Source of the DNA: Clostridium sp. CF012
GTDB taxonomy: Bacteria; Bacillota; Clostridia; Clostridiales; Clostridiaceae
Direction of reading: 5' to 3'
Length of the DNA stretch: 64,000 bases
Assembly: GCF_018861755.1 (NCBI RefSeq)
Contig: NZ_JAHLEF010000003.1
Coordinates: 186,001-250,000 of the forward strand
The position numbers and the translations under genes are program-made. Numbering within the stretch: the stretch's first letter is position 1; each line of letters begins with the position of its first letter. Positions 1 through 8,600 of this stretch are shown piece by piece. The notes under the pieces are model-generated. The model was not told the origin of the DNA. It did not search any database and worked only from the letters and a program-made list of their open reading frames with translations.

Positions 1-170
1 ATTAAAAATAGTCCTAACTTAGGGTTCTTTGCGGATAAGTTTATAGCAAAGATAATCATAGCTATTAAAATAGTAACTCCAACAAAAGATTGTGTTTTAT
101 TTATAACTGCTTTTCCATTTACTACTTTAACCTTAGTATTTAAACCTGTAGATCCTTCTATATTATTCAT
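1..170 (-). CDS. N-terminus of a membrane protein, possibly a YeeE/YedE-type sulfur transporter (partial)
   Basis: The window edge cuts this gene; only the first 56 codons are seen, starting at ATG 170 with AAAGGA about 8 nt upstream. A polar lead of about 28 residues is followed by one hydrophobic segment (near residues 29-45) and then the turn SAKNPK. This layout, and the position just downstream of a rhodanese-containing CoA-disulfide reductase, suggests a YeeE/YedE-type thiosulfate/sulfur transporter, but the diagnostic core lies outside the window. It is about 90 bp after the reductase stop and is probably cotranscribed with it. Membrane protein is well supported; the family name is an inference. 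Confidence 0.45.
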   Translation of the reverse strand, partial: MNNIEGSTGLNTKVKVVNGKAVINKTQSFVGVTILIAMIIFAINLSAKNPKLGLFL

Positions 171-262
171 ATTTTAATTCCTTTCTATAGTTAATTTTAG
201 TTGTTTTCCATGTGAATCTAGCTGTATTAAGATAAACAGCCAAACTCACATAAAATAATATA

Positions 263-1963
263 TTATAGGAAATTGTAATCAGTAACTATTTTTTCTCTGG
301 CCGTTGTTTGATCATTGAAGTATTCATAGAAGGATATTCCCATAAATCCACCTGCAATATTATAAATATTTGTAAAGCCTAAATGTTGAAGTGCCATGGT
401 TGCATTGTAGCTCCTCTGTGCGCTTCTACAGTGTAGGTATACTGATTGATCTTTTGGTATTTCATTTACTCTTTGTCTTATTTCACTAAGTGGTATATTC
501 ATAGCTCCAATTATGTGACTTAATTCATACTCATGCTTTTCTCTTACATCTATTATGCAAGCTCCACTTTCAACTAAACCTCTTACGTCTTTTTCACTTA
601 CTTGCTTAAACTCATCATGTAATAAGTTAGTAGCAACATAACCAGCAAAGTTAACTACATCTTTAGCCGTTCCAAATGGTGGTGCATAGCTTAATTCTAA
701 ATCTCTTAAATCATCTACTGTTGCTCCAAATTTAATAGCTGTAGCAACTACATCTATTCTCTTATCCACATTTCCTCTTCCAATTGCTTGAGCTCCTAAT
801 ACTTTTCCTGTTGGCACTTGGAAAATCAACTTAAAATGTAGTGGCTCACAACCAGGCATTAGGCCGACTTTATCTCCTGGAATTACCTTAGCTACTTCAT
901 AATTAATGTCTAATTTAAGAGCTTCTATCATTTCTTCATTTAAGCCTACTGAAGCTGCATTATAATCAAAACATCTTACTACTGATGATCCTATAACTCC
1001 TGTGTTTCTTACAACTCTACCATGGATGTGGTCTGCAACTTGTCTTGCTTGTTTTTGAGCAGGACCTGCTAATGATAACTTAGTAACTCTTCCTGCTAAG
1101 GCATGATATACCTCAATAGCATCTCCAACTGCATATATATTCTTGTCGCTAGTTCTGTAATTTTGATCTACTTTTATAGCTCTTGTTTCTCCAATTTCAA
1201 GTCCAGCCTTAACTGCAAGTGAAGTTTCTGGTAGTACACCAATAGCCATAACTACAGCTTGAGCCTCTATTTTTTTGCCCGATTCTAAAACAACAGTATC
1301 CTTTTCAAAGGTAATTACTTTATCTGCTACGATTAGATTTACATCCTTATCACGCATTTCTTTATGAAGAATTTGAGCCATATCATAGTCAAATGGTTTC
1401 ATGATATGTGGCATAGCTTCAATTAGCGTTACATTCTTTCCTGCTTCCCTTAGATTTTCAGCAACTTCAACTCCTATGAAGCCTCCACCTATTACTGATA
1501 TGTTCTCTATTCCCATTTTCTTTATATGTGTGCTTAGCTTGTCTATATCAACAACATTTCTTACTGTAAATACCTTTACATCTTCAATCCCTTTGATAGG
1601 AGGAACTATAGGATTCGCCCCTGGCGATAAAATCAACTTGTCATATTTTTCAATATACTCTTTTCCAGTTATTGTGTTTTTAACCCTTACTTCTTTTTTA
1701 TCTCTGTCTATATCTATAACTTCGCTATGTACCCTAGCCTCTATATTGTATTGTGCTAAAAACTGTTTTGGGTGCATAAGCACCAGGCTTTCTGCCTTTT
1801 CTACTATCCCACTTAAGTGATATGGCAGACAACAGTTTGAGAAAGATACGTCTGAATCTCTTTCAAACATTATTATTTGATCCTCTTCACTTAATCTTCT
1901 GAGTCTTGCTGCAGTAGATGCTCCACCCGCAACTCCACCTACTATTAAATACTTTTTACCCAT
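263..1963 (-). CDS. CoA-disulfide reductase / NADH oxidase with C-terminal rhodanese domain
   Basis: FAD-dependent pyridine-nucleotide disulfide oxidoreductase of 566 aa. The N-terminal FAD-binding glycine motif is at residues 8-14, and the CoADR-type redox cysteine is C44 in FSNCCLPY. The NAD(P)H-binding VIGGGFIG is near 157-164 and the second FAD motif YAVGDA near 276. From about 460 a rhodanese domain follows, with active-site loop HCRSAQRS and catalytic C512. CoADR-rhodanese fusions reduce CoA disulfide or CoA persulfide/polysulfide and relay sulfane sulfur. The neighbouring sulfur-type ABC transporter and shared operator support a sulfur role here. The extra C45 beside C44 is less common than Gly at that site. 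It starts at ATG 1963 after a GGAGG site. Confidence 0.9.
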   Translation of the reverse strand: MGKKYLIVGGVAGGASTAARLRRLSEEDQIIMFERDSDVSFSNCCLPYHLSGIVEKAESLVLMHPKQFLAQYNIEARVHSEVIDIDRDKKEVRVKNTITGKEYIEKYDKLILSPGANPIVPPIKGIEDVKVFTVRNVVDIDKLSTHIKKMGIENISVIGGGFIGVEVAENLREAGKNVTLIEAMPHIMKPFDYDMAQILHKEMRDKDVNLIVADKVITFEKDTVVLESGKKIEAQAVVMAIGVLPETSLAVKAGLEIGETRAIKVDQNYRTSDKNIYAVGDAIEVYHALAGRVTKLSLAGPAQKQARQVADHIHGRVVRNTGVIGSSVVRCFDYNAASVGLNEEMIEALKLDINYEVAKVIPGDKVGLMPGCEPLHFKLIFQVPTGKVLGAQAIGRGNVDKRIDVVATAIKFGATVDDLRDLELSYAPPFGTAKDVVNFAGYVATNLLHDEFKQVSEKDVRGLVESGACIIDVREKHEYELSHIIGAMNIPLSEIRQRVNEIPKDQSVYLHCRSAQRSYNATMALQHLGFTNIYNIAGGFMGISFYEYFNDQTTAREKIVTDYNFL

Positions 1964-2021
1964 GTTAAACCTCCATATAATATTCGTATTTTTTGTTAAT
2001 TTTATATCAAACTATGTGTTA

Positions 2022-2085
2022 ATTATAATACAATGTAATACGTTTACATAATAATCATGTGTTATACACCATAACAGATTGTTAT
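2022..2085 (-). promoter_or_regulatory. LysR-type operator and promoter of the CoADR-rhodanese unit
   Basis: Between the ABC ATPase stop and the CoADR start lies TGTTAT-N5-ATAACA, then GAT, then TGTTAT (2060-2085). The ATAACA-GAT-TGTTAT part reads as ATAA-N7-TTAT, a dyad typical of LysR-family regulators. A TATAAT -10 on the minus strand is at 2027-2022, so the dyad centre is about 63 bp upstream of the inferred start, the usual LysR recognition-site position. No good -35 is present, which suggests activator dependence. The same arrangement is found at 4944-5007. Confidence 0.65.
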
Positions 2086-2105
2086 ACATAAAATTTATAA
2101 GTTTT

Positions 2106-2921
2106 TTATAAAAAATTCAATTCTTCATTTTGGCTATTGATAAGGTTTAAAATTTCTTCTTTTATCTCCATATATTTAGATGTATATCTTGCATTTTCAT
2201 GATTTGCACCTGAAATATGATAAGTGAAATCTATATTATATTCCTTAAGGATTGTACCAGGTCCGCTTGACATTACAATAATCCTTGTGGCAAGTGCTAA
2301 TGCCTCGTCAACATCATGGGTAATAAGGAAAACTGTATTTTCTGCTTTAGTCCAGATTTTTCTTATTAAAGTTTGCATATTTCGTCTTGTTAGTGCATCT
2401 AATGAACCAAATGGTTCATCCATTAAAATCATTCTGGGCTTATTTACTAAAACCCTTGCAAGAGAAGCTCTTTGCTTCATACCGCCAGAAAGCTCATAGG
2501 GTTTATACTTTTGAGAACCCTTAAGTCCTACAAGCTCTAAATATTTATTCGTTAATTCCACAATCTCATTTTGGGGTAACTTTCTCATTTTCAGACCGAA
2601 AGCAACATTATCCTGAACATTTAACCAGGGGTATAATGCAGGACTTTGAAAAACAACACCTCTATGCCAATCAGGTCCACTAATAGGTTCGTTGTCCATT
2701 TTAGCTTCCCCCTCTAAAGGTTTAAGAAAGCCAGCAATAATTTTGAGCAAGGTACTTTTACCACAACCTGATGGACCAAGTACACATATGAATTCCCCTT
2801 CTTTAATGTCTAAATTTATGTCTTGAAGCGCAATAACTTCACCTTTTTCACCAGAATAACTTAAATTTACATCTTTTAATGTTACAACATAATCTGCTTT
2901 ATGTTTTAATATTTCTTCCAT
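2106..2921 (-). CDS. ABC transporter ATP-binding protein, sulfonate/taurine (SsuB/TauB) type
   Basis: Cytoplasmic ATPase of 271 aa for the adjacent permease and binding protein. Walker A GPSGCGKST is at 49-57, signature LSGGMKQR near 146-153, Walker B ILMDEP near 168 and the switch His in LITHD about 30 residues later. It belongs to the nitrate/sulfonate/taurine importer ATPase family. It is the third gene of a minus-strand operon ordered permease, binding protein, ATPase. Substrate cannot be read from the sequence; a sulfur compound is favoured because the operon shares its operator with the CoADR-rhodanese gene. Nitrate, taurine or thiamine-precursor transport are alternatives. The family assignment is firm. 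Confidence 0.88.
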   Translation of the reverse strand: MEEILKHKADYVVTLKDVNLSYSGEKGEVIALQDINLDIKEGEFICVLGPSGCGKSTLLKIIAGFLKPLEGEAKMDNEPISGPDWHRGVVFQSPALYPWLNVQDNVAFGLKMRKLPQNEIVELTNKYLELVGLKGSQKYKPYELSGGMKQRASLARVLVNKPRMILMDEPFGSLDALTRRNMQTLIRKIWTKAENTVFLITHDVDEALALATRIIVMSSGPGTILKEYNIDFTYHISGANHENARYTSKYMEIKEEILNLINSQNEELNFL

Positions 2922-3000
2922 AAAAATTCCCCATTTCTATTATATCCTTTAACCTTTATTAAACTGATTTAAGGTTTTTATTTCAGTTTAACTCTGAAAA

Positions 3001-4044
3001 TTATTTTAGTGCATTTTCTATATATGATGGGTTTACAGCATCTTTAAAAGTAGATATTTGAGGTTCAGAAATAAGACTTTTTTGTTTATATAAGAAATCA
3101 GCTGTATCTTTTAATGAACTTACTAAATTACCTTTCTTATCGCTTGTTCCAAAATAATCAGGCTCTAATTGTTCCTGCGCAGTAAGCCAAATAGAGCCCT
3201 TCATCTGCTTTAATGCTTCTTCTTGTGTAATTTCTAAGGCATCTGAAATTGTCTTAACTGCCTCCGTTTGATTTTCATTATAAAGTTTAATAGATTTATT
3301 TACAGCTTTAATATACTTTACTACAAGCTCTGGATACTTTTTCGCAAATTCTCGTCTAACAACCTCTACATTAGATGTAACAACATTTTTTTCAGCCATA
3401 TCCTTGCTTGAAATTAAAGTTTTACCATCCTTTAGAATGTTAGATAGTGTGGGTTCCCACGCATAAGCTGCGTCAATGTCACCTCTTTGCCATGCAGCAT
3501 ATATTTCAGGCATTTGCATATCAAGTAGTGTTAAATCCTTTTCAGAAATACCATTCAACTCTAAAGCCTTTAATAAGCTATAGTGCGCTGTTGTAGAGAA
3601 TGGAGTAGCGATTTTTTTCCCTACAATATCTTGTATAGAATTAATATTTGAACTGTTTTTAGCTACCAATCTTTCTGAATTACCAAGAACTTCATGTATC
3701 CAAATCACTTCTACATCAATACCGCTTGCAACGGCAAGTGTTGCAGATGATGAACCAAGTAAAGCAAAATCAATGTCTTTTGAAACAAGGGCATTTCTTA
3801 TATCACCTGCGTTAAATTCAATAATATTAACTTTAACTCCAAGCTCTTCTTCAAAAAAACCTCTTGCTATGGCAATTTTCTCATCATTAGGCATTTGTTG
3901 AGTCCCTATATTTACCATCTTAGGTACATTCGCATTATTTTTTTTAGTATTTGTAGGTATCTCTTTCGAAGTCCCACATCCTGTAAATAATGTCGCTATT
4001 AAAGTTAGCACTATAACATTTGTTATTATGTTTTTTAATCTCAT
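3001..4044 (-). CDS. ABC transporter substrate-binding lipoprotein, sulfonate/taurine (SsuA/TauA) type
   Basis: Extracytoplasmic binding protein of 347 aa with a lipoprotein signal: charged start, hydrophobic core, lipobox LFTGC with lipidated C23. The mature part has the NMT1/SsuA pattern: VNIGTQQMPNDEKIAIARGF at the start, then a DIDFALLGSSSATLAVASG ligand-binding segment and an AAWQRGDIDAAYAWEP segment typical of TauA-like proteins. It delivers ligand to the permease encoded 28 bp upstream. The ligand is probably an alkanesulfonate, taurine or related sulfur compound (inference from the neighbours). A structure model compared with TauA/SsuA would help define the ligand pocket. Confidence 0.87.
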   Translation of the reverse strand: MRLKNIITNVIVLTLIATLFTGCGTSKEIPTNTKKNNANVPKMVNIGTQQMPNDEKIAIARGFFEEELGVKVNIIEFNAGDIRNALVSKDIDFALLGSSSATLAVASGIDVEVIWIHEVLGNSERLVAKNSSNINSIQDIVGKKIATPFSTTAHYSLLKALELNGISEKDLTLLDMQMPEIYAAWQRGDIDAAYAWEPTLSNILKDGKTLISSKDMAEKNVVTSNVEVVRREFAKKYPELVVKYIKAVNKSIKLYNENQTEAVKTISDALEITQEEALKQMKGSIWLTAQEQLEPDYFGTSDKKGNLVSSLKDTADFLYKQKSLISEPQISTFKDAVNPSYIENALK

Positions 4045-4072
4045 AATTATCGCTCCCCTCTATCTTATATTT

Positions 4073-4855
4073 TTATTCCTTACCTTTCCAAGGAACAATC
4101 TTGCGTTCAACAAATTGTATACTCTTATCTAATAAAACACCTGTTATACCCATTATGATGATTCCTAAAAAAATAATATCACTTCTCAAATAGTGACTTG
4201 CATCTAATACCATCCACCCTATACCAGATTTAGCTGCAACCATTTCAGCGGATACTAAAGTAGTATAAGCAACACCTAAGGCCGTTCTAAGTCCTATAAA
4301 TATATCAGGTAAACATGCTGGGAATATCACATGAATAAATATTTGCTGTTTATTCGCACCTACAGTGTACGCACTATTTATATAGTCTTCCTTTATTTTC
4401 ATAACCGCTGATACGCAAGAAATATAAATCGGTGCAAAGCAAGCTAAGAATAAAAGTGCGATCTTAGATTCATTTTCAATTCCCAACCATAAAACTAAAA
4501 GTGTATAATAAGCAAGTGGCGGAAGTGGACGATAAAATTCAATAATTGGTTCAAAAATTGCCCGAGTCTTTGAATTATAACCACTTGCAAGTCCTAAAGG
4601 GACTGCCATGACAGCCGCCGCGAAGAAAGCAATAACAAGCCTTCCCATACTTGTTCCTAAATGTTGTAGCAATGTATAATTTTTGTACCCATTTTGCAAA
4701 ATATCAACCAAAGCAGTCCATACGGATTGCGGAGAAGGTACTAATTTAGGATCAACCCATCCAAGGACTGTTACTATAAACCATATGGCTAAAATAACAT
4801 TTACTGTTCCAATAGTTAACATTTTTTCATATGTACTTTTCTTATTCACCATCAT
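4073..4855 (-). CDS. ABC transporter permease, sulfonate/taurine (SsuC/TauC) type
   Basis: Integral membrane subunit of 260 aa with about six hydrophobic segments. The cytoplasmic EAA-like coupling loop lies in the AYTVGANKQQIFIHVIFPAC region. The C-terminal stretch TLVSAEMVAAKSGIGWMV is typical of the SsuC/TauC branch of binding-protein-dependent permeases. It is the first gene of the operon, preceded by the shared LysR-type operator and an AAAGGCGG ribosome site. Binding protein and ATPase genes follow on the same strand. Family is clear; substrate is inferred only from neighbours. Confidence 0.88.
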   Translation of the reverse strand: MMVNKKSTYEKMLTIGTVNVILAIWFIVTVLGWVDPKLVPSPQSVWTALVDILQNGYKNYTLLQHLGTSMGRLVIAFFAAAVMAVPLGLASGYNSKTRAIFEPIIEFYRPLPPLAYYTLLVLWLGIENESKIALLFLACFAPIYISCVSAVMKIKEDYINSAYTVGANKQQIFIHVIFPACLPDIFIGLRTALGVAYTTLVSAEMVAAKSGIGWMVLDASHYLRSDIIFLGIIIMGITGVLLDKSIQFVERKIVPWKGKE

Positions 4856-4943
4856 ACCGCCTTTCTTTTAAGCTCTATCATAAAAAAAGATTAAAGCATT
4901 ATGGGTCCTCCAAGTTTGTTAATTTTATATCAATTTTATCTTA

Positions 4944-5007
4944 ATTATAATACAATCTGAAAGGTTTTTATAATAGATATTTGTTATGTAGCATAACAGA
5001 TTGTTAT
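4944..5007 (-). promoter_or_regulatory. LysR-type operator and promoter of the sulfonate-type ABC operon
   Basis: A second copy of the arrangement at 2022-2085: TGTTAT-N5-ATAACA-GAT-TGTTAT at 4982-5007 and a TATAAT -10 on the minus strand at 4949-4944. The stretches around the -10 and the dyad are nearly identical to the first copy, whereas the DNA between them is not, as expected for selected regulatory sites. The dyad centre is about 63 bp upstream of the inferred start in both cases. DNA between this site and 5198 holds no confident gene. Confidence 0.65.
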
Positions 5008-5197
5008 ATGTTAACTTATAATTCAAAACATAATAAACCAAGGAGAATCCGCATCATCTGGAAACTCTTCTTCGCTATTACTATTTGTAAAATAGCAAAA
5101 TTATATTGTCAGAATAATTGTTAAAATGTATTATCACGCTTAAAATATTGCATTTAATAGAAAATCATGTATAATTTAAATGAAAGGTGGAATGGAA

Positions 5198-6505
5198 ATG
5201 TTATTATTTAATCCGGTTATAGTATCAGTAGTGTTAATGTCAGTACTGTGTCTACTAAAATTAAATGTAATTTTAGCAATCCTAATAGCTGCAATGATTG
5301 CAGGTTTACTTGCTGGAATGCCCATACCTGAAACTATGTCAATTTTAACTTCCGGTATGGGTGGTAACTCTGAAACAGCATTAAGTTATATTCTACTGGG
5401 CGCATTAGCCGTAGCAATAGGTAAAACTGGTCTCGCTAATATACTTGCAAAGAAGATTGCAAAAGTAGTTAAGGGAAATGCCATTGTATTTACTTTACTC
5501 ATAGCTTTTGTAGCATGCTTTTCACAGAACTTAATACCAGTTCATATAGCCTTTATTCCAATTTTAATACCACCACTAATACCATTAATGAATACAATGA
5601 AGATAGACAGAAGAGCCGTAGCTTGTGCACTGACCTTTGGTCTAAAGGCACCATACATATCATTACCAGTTGGATTTGGGCTTTTATTCTTTACTATTAT
5701 TAAAGACCAAATGAGTCAAAATGGAATCCCAGTAAGTATTGGCCAAATTTCAAGTGTAATGTGGATAGGCGGAGTATCAATGATAGTTGGTTTACTTTTA
5801 GCCGTACTTATAGTATATAGAAAACCAAGAGAATATAAAGAAATTATGCTAGAGGAGTTTTCAGCAGAGGATGATGAAGAAATTAAGATGACAGGAAAGC
5901 ATTGGTTAGCACTTTTAGGAGCTTTAGCAGCCTTTGCAGTTCAACTTATAACAAAATCATTACCACTTGGTGCACTAGCTGGACTCGCAGTTATGATTTT
6001 AACTAGATCCATAAAATGGAAAGAAATAGATAATCTTATGGATGGCGGAATGAAAATGATGGCTTTTATAGCTTTCGTAATGCTTATTGCAGCAGGATAT
6101 GGTAACGTTTTAAGAGAGACAGGAGCAATTGAGACCTTAGTTAATACCACAGCTGGAATGGTTGGAGGCAAGTTTGGAGGAGCCTCCTTAATGCTTATAA
6201 TCGGGCTTCTAGTAACAATAGGCATAGGAACATCTTTTGGTACAATCCCAATTATAGCAGCAATATATTGTCCACTAGGATTAAAGTTAGGATTTAGCCC
6301 AGCATCAATAATATTATTACTTGGAATTGCAGCTGCTCTTGGTGATGCAGGTTCACCAGCATCAGATAGTACCTTAGGACCTACATCAGGATTAAATGTA
6401 GATGGACAGCATGATCATATTTGGGACTCTTGTGTACCAACATTTATATTTTATGATACCACTTTATTGATAGGTGGATTAATTGGAGCTATGATAATTG
6501 GTTAA
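5198..6505 (+). CDS. Na+/H+ antiporter-family transporter (NhaC/YuiF-like)
   Basis: Polytopic membrane protein of about 435 aa with roughly 10-12 hydrophobic segments. It carries the Na+/H+ antiporter-family pattern (CFSQNLIPVHIAFIPILIPP; near the end DAGSPASDSTLGPTSGLN). Relatives in Bacilli are annotated as antiporters or as amino-acid (histidine) carriers, so the substrate is open. Three in-frame ATGs exist (5180, 5192, 5198). AAAGGTGG at 5183-5190 lies inside the longest reading and is correctly spaced only for ATG 5198, so that start is chosen. It stands alone, divergent from the sulfur ABC operon. Confidence 0.8.
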   Translation: MLLFNPVIVSVVLMSVLCLLKLNVILAILIAAMIAGLLAGMPIPETMSILTSGMGGNSETALSYILLGALAVAIGKTGLANILAKKIAKVVKGNAIVFTLLIAFVACFSQNLIPVHIAFIPILIPPLIPLMNTMKIDRRAVACALTFGLKAPYISLPVGFGLLFFTIIKDQMSQNGIPVSIGQISSVMWIGGVSMIVGLLLAVLIVYRKPREYKEIMLEEFSAEDDEEIKMTGKHWLALLGALAAFAVQLITKSLPLGALAGLAVMILTRSIKWKEIDNLMDGGMKMMAFIAFVMLIAAGYGNVLRETGAIETLVNTTAGMVGGKFGGASLMLIIGLLVTIGIGTSFGTIPIIAAIYCPLGLKLGFSPASIILLLGIAAALGDAGSPASDSTLGPTSGLNVDGQHDHIWDSCVPTFIFYDTTLLIGGLIGAMIIG

Positions 6506-6643
6506 TTAAAAAAACACATACAATTAAAATGTGCTGGAGTCTATATTTATTCTCATACCTTCGATATTACAACTAGTAAAATCTATTCTGCTACCGCTCT
6601 TTTGTGAGGTTTTCTAGGGGAAGTCAGTTTTCAGAATAGGTCC

Positions 6644-6668
6644 AAGAGACGACAAGAAGTCGTCTCTT
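6644..6668. terminator. Hairpin between antiporter and L,D-transpeptidase genes
   Basis: A perfect 10-bp stem, AAGAGACGAC with GTCGTCTCTT, closes a 5-nt loop between two convergent genes. No clear T-run follows on either strand, so it may be a weak terminator or a 3'-end stabilising structure. Confidence 0.5.
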
Positions 6669-6669
6669 G

Positions 6670-8043
6670 CTAATTATAACAAACAACCGGAATACCTGAC
6701 TCAATATTATCGAATATCGCCTTTGCTAAATAGTATGGTGAATTTATACAGCCATGAGACCCATCTGTCTTATATATCTTTCCTCCAAACTCACTTCGCC
6801 AGCTTGCATCGTGAATTCCTATACCTCCATTAAAGGGCATCCAAAAGGTAACAGGAGAAGCATAGCCTGGTCCTCTAAGGACAGCATCTCTTTGTTTGTA
6901 CTTTAACTTATAAATGCCTCCTGGTGTTATATGATTAGAGCTTACATTGCCTGTAACAATATCTCCTTGTGCTATTAGTGAACCATTTTTATAAAACCAT
7001 AAATGCTGCTTTGCCAGATCTATTTCTATATAGGTATTCCCAATATCATTGTTACCATGAGACAGGGCAGTTTGAATATATGCAGGTTCTTTTGCTATAG
7101 TTTGACCTTCTTTTATGGCAGTAACTAAAGCTTTCGTTTCTTTAGCTCTATTAATAGACCAGCCATAATCACCACCACCGATATTTTTTGTATTTCTTGA
7201 TGACGTAACAAAATTTCTTTTCTTACCACTTGTATTATAATTATTAGAAAGTACGTCTATATAATTTTTAACTTCTTTCTCATTGAATGTGACTTCAAGA
7301 CTCTCATCAATTGTAATCCACTTATTTATTGTAGAACCATCTAAAAGTTCTTTATATGTTCCAAAAGTATAGGTAATTTTTGAAAAAACATATTTATTAA
7401 TCATGTTTTTGGTGTCTATTGTTTTTTGAGAATTTGAAGTATATCTCGGCTTATCATAGCAATTGATTGTCTCCATATCTATTGTAGTTTCGTCCTTAAG
7501 TATTGCATCTGATACATGCTCATATAAAACGTCTTTATTGACCTTGTTTCCAGCGATTTCAGCTACAATTACATAACCATTCTCTGTATACTTAAAGCTA
7601 GGATTTTTAGGCTCAACTATATTACTACTATCAAAACAAGAGAGCGTGTCTATTCGTTCTTTTAATAGCTGCTTATCATATTTAATTCCTTCTATCATTT
7701 TAGAAGCATCCGTATTAAAAAATGCTGAAATCCATTTATAAGGATTCTGTTTATCTTTTAAATCCTTAAATTTCCCATCTGAATTATACTTTAACCCAAT
7801 CTCATGGGCTCTAATTTGTTCAATTTTACCGCCTCGTTCTTTTAGATTTAGTGCATAATTCTGAAGTTCAGATTCCATTTGCTCATTTACTTCCTCCACA
7901 TTTTTCCCTGAAACATTAATGCAATTTATTGCAGAACCAAAATAAAAATGATTCATAAAGTATATTGCCATACCAAAATATATAACAAGTAGTGTGCAAA
8001 GAGAGATTATAACACCTATAACAATTTTCTTGTGCTTTTTCAT
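6670..8043 (-). CDS. L,D-transpeptidase (YkuD family) with N-terminal membrane anchor
   Basis: Cell-wall enzyme of 457 aa making 3-3 peptidoglycan cross-links or anchoring proteins. One N-terminal membrane segment (about residues 8-30) is followed by a long extracytoplasmic region resembling the PG_binding_4 domain seen in clostridial homologues. The YkuD domain starts near 330 (TYIEIDLAKQHLWFYKNG). It includes GIHD and the catalytic SHGCIN with H430 and C432. The extra N-terminal region separates it from short YkuD proteins. A ribosome site before ATG 8043 is modest (TAAGG, close spacing). It is transcribed alone. Confidence 0.88.
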   Translation of the reverse strand: MKKHKKIVIGVIISLCTLLVIYFGMAIYFMNHFYFGSAINCINVSGKNVEEVNEQMESELQNYALNLKERGGKIEQIRAHEIGLKYNSDGKFKDLKDKQNPYKWISAFFNTDASKMIEGIKYDKQLLKERIDTLSCFDSSNIVEPKNPSFKYTENGYVIVAEIAGNKVNKDVLYEHVSDAILKDETTIDMETINCYDKPRYTSNSQKTIDTKNMINKYVFSKITYTFGTYKELLDGSTINKWITIDESLEVTFNEKEVKNYIDVLSNNYNTSGKKRNFVTSSRNTKNIGGGDYGWSINRAKETKALVTAIKEGQTIAKEPAYIQTALSHGNNDIGNTYIEIDLAKQHLWFYKNGSLIAQGDIVTGNVSSNHITPGGIYKLKYKQRDAVLRGPGYASPVTFWMPFNGGIGIHDASWRSEFGGKIYKTDGSHGCINSPYYLAKAIFDNIESGIPVVCYN

Positions 8044-8250
8044 TAACCTTATTATTGAATTTTCTACTTCATTTTCCGTAATACTCTCCCCCTCGTTTAA
8101 TCACACCAAAATTAATAATTAGTACGTTAACTTTTTGAATCTACATTCCATTCTATGCACTAACTTTCCTACTTAAAACAATTATTAATAATTTTCTTTG
8201 CAAATATAAAAAAGAGTAAATCCTTTAAAATAATACTTTAACTACAAAAA

Positions 8251-8284
8251 AAACTACCGGAATTTAATTGTATTCCGGTGGTTT
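8251..8284 (-). terminator. Rho-independent terminator of a decayed minus-strand gene
   Basis: Inverted repeat ACCGGAAT / ATTCCGGT with flanking AAAC/GTTT pairing; on the minus strand it is followed by a run of eight T. It serves a transcript from the right, where only a gene stub (8312-8428) remains. Confidence 0.7.
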
Positions 8285-8311
8285 CTCAGTTAGCTTTCAC
8301 CAATTTTTTTC

Positions 8312-8428
8312 CTAGTTTTTTAGAATTGCAACCTCATCAAAACTTTGCGATACTTTAGTCTCTTTCAGTGATTTTATTATAATTGCTAGTCCCAATGCAA
8401 CAACGAGCGATCCTGCTGAAATTATAGG
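8312..8428 (-). pseudogene. 3' stub of a decayed membrane-protein gene
   Basis: In the 557-bp gap before the MerR gene the minus strand keeps 38 sense codons ending in a TAG at 8314-8312. They encode a hydrophobic helix (PIISAGSLVVALGLAIII) and a polar tail ending EVAILKN. A stop codon lies immediately upstream and there is no start or ribosome site. The matching terminator at 8251-8284 still follows it. This fits the C-terminal end of a membrane protein whose body is lost. The parent family is not recognised. Confidence 0.5.
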
Positions 8429-8538
8429 CTAAATTATAGGTAAAACTACATAAGTTAGAGTATAAATCTTAGAGTATGTCTAATGTAAATATGTTACATT
8501 GATATATTTTATTGGCTTTATTCTTACTTAACAGTTTA

Positions 8539-8562
8539 TAATAGTAATAGTAATAGTAATAG
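8539..8562. repeat. Four tandem copies of TAATAG
   Basis: Four exact 6-bp units lie about 40 bp upstream of the MerR-family start, in the leader or promoter. Such a tract could vary in copy number by slippage; no effect can be shown. Confidence 0.7.
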
Positions 8563-8600
8563 TAAATAATTTAATATTTAAGAATGGAAGTGGACTAATT

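Noticed and set aside
1401-1820. Open frame of 139 codons on the plus strand inside the CoADR gene
   Set aside because: It is the antisense shadow of a well-supported enzyme, has no ribosome site and a Ser/Ile/Thr-rich composition typical of reversed coding DNA. The same reasoning removes the other long antisense frames.
5023-5097. Minus-strand run of about 24 codons ending EEEFPDDADSPWFIMF then stop
   Set aside because: It looks coding in composition, but there is no start, no ribosome site and no recognisable family. It could be a gene remnant; too short to call.
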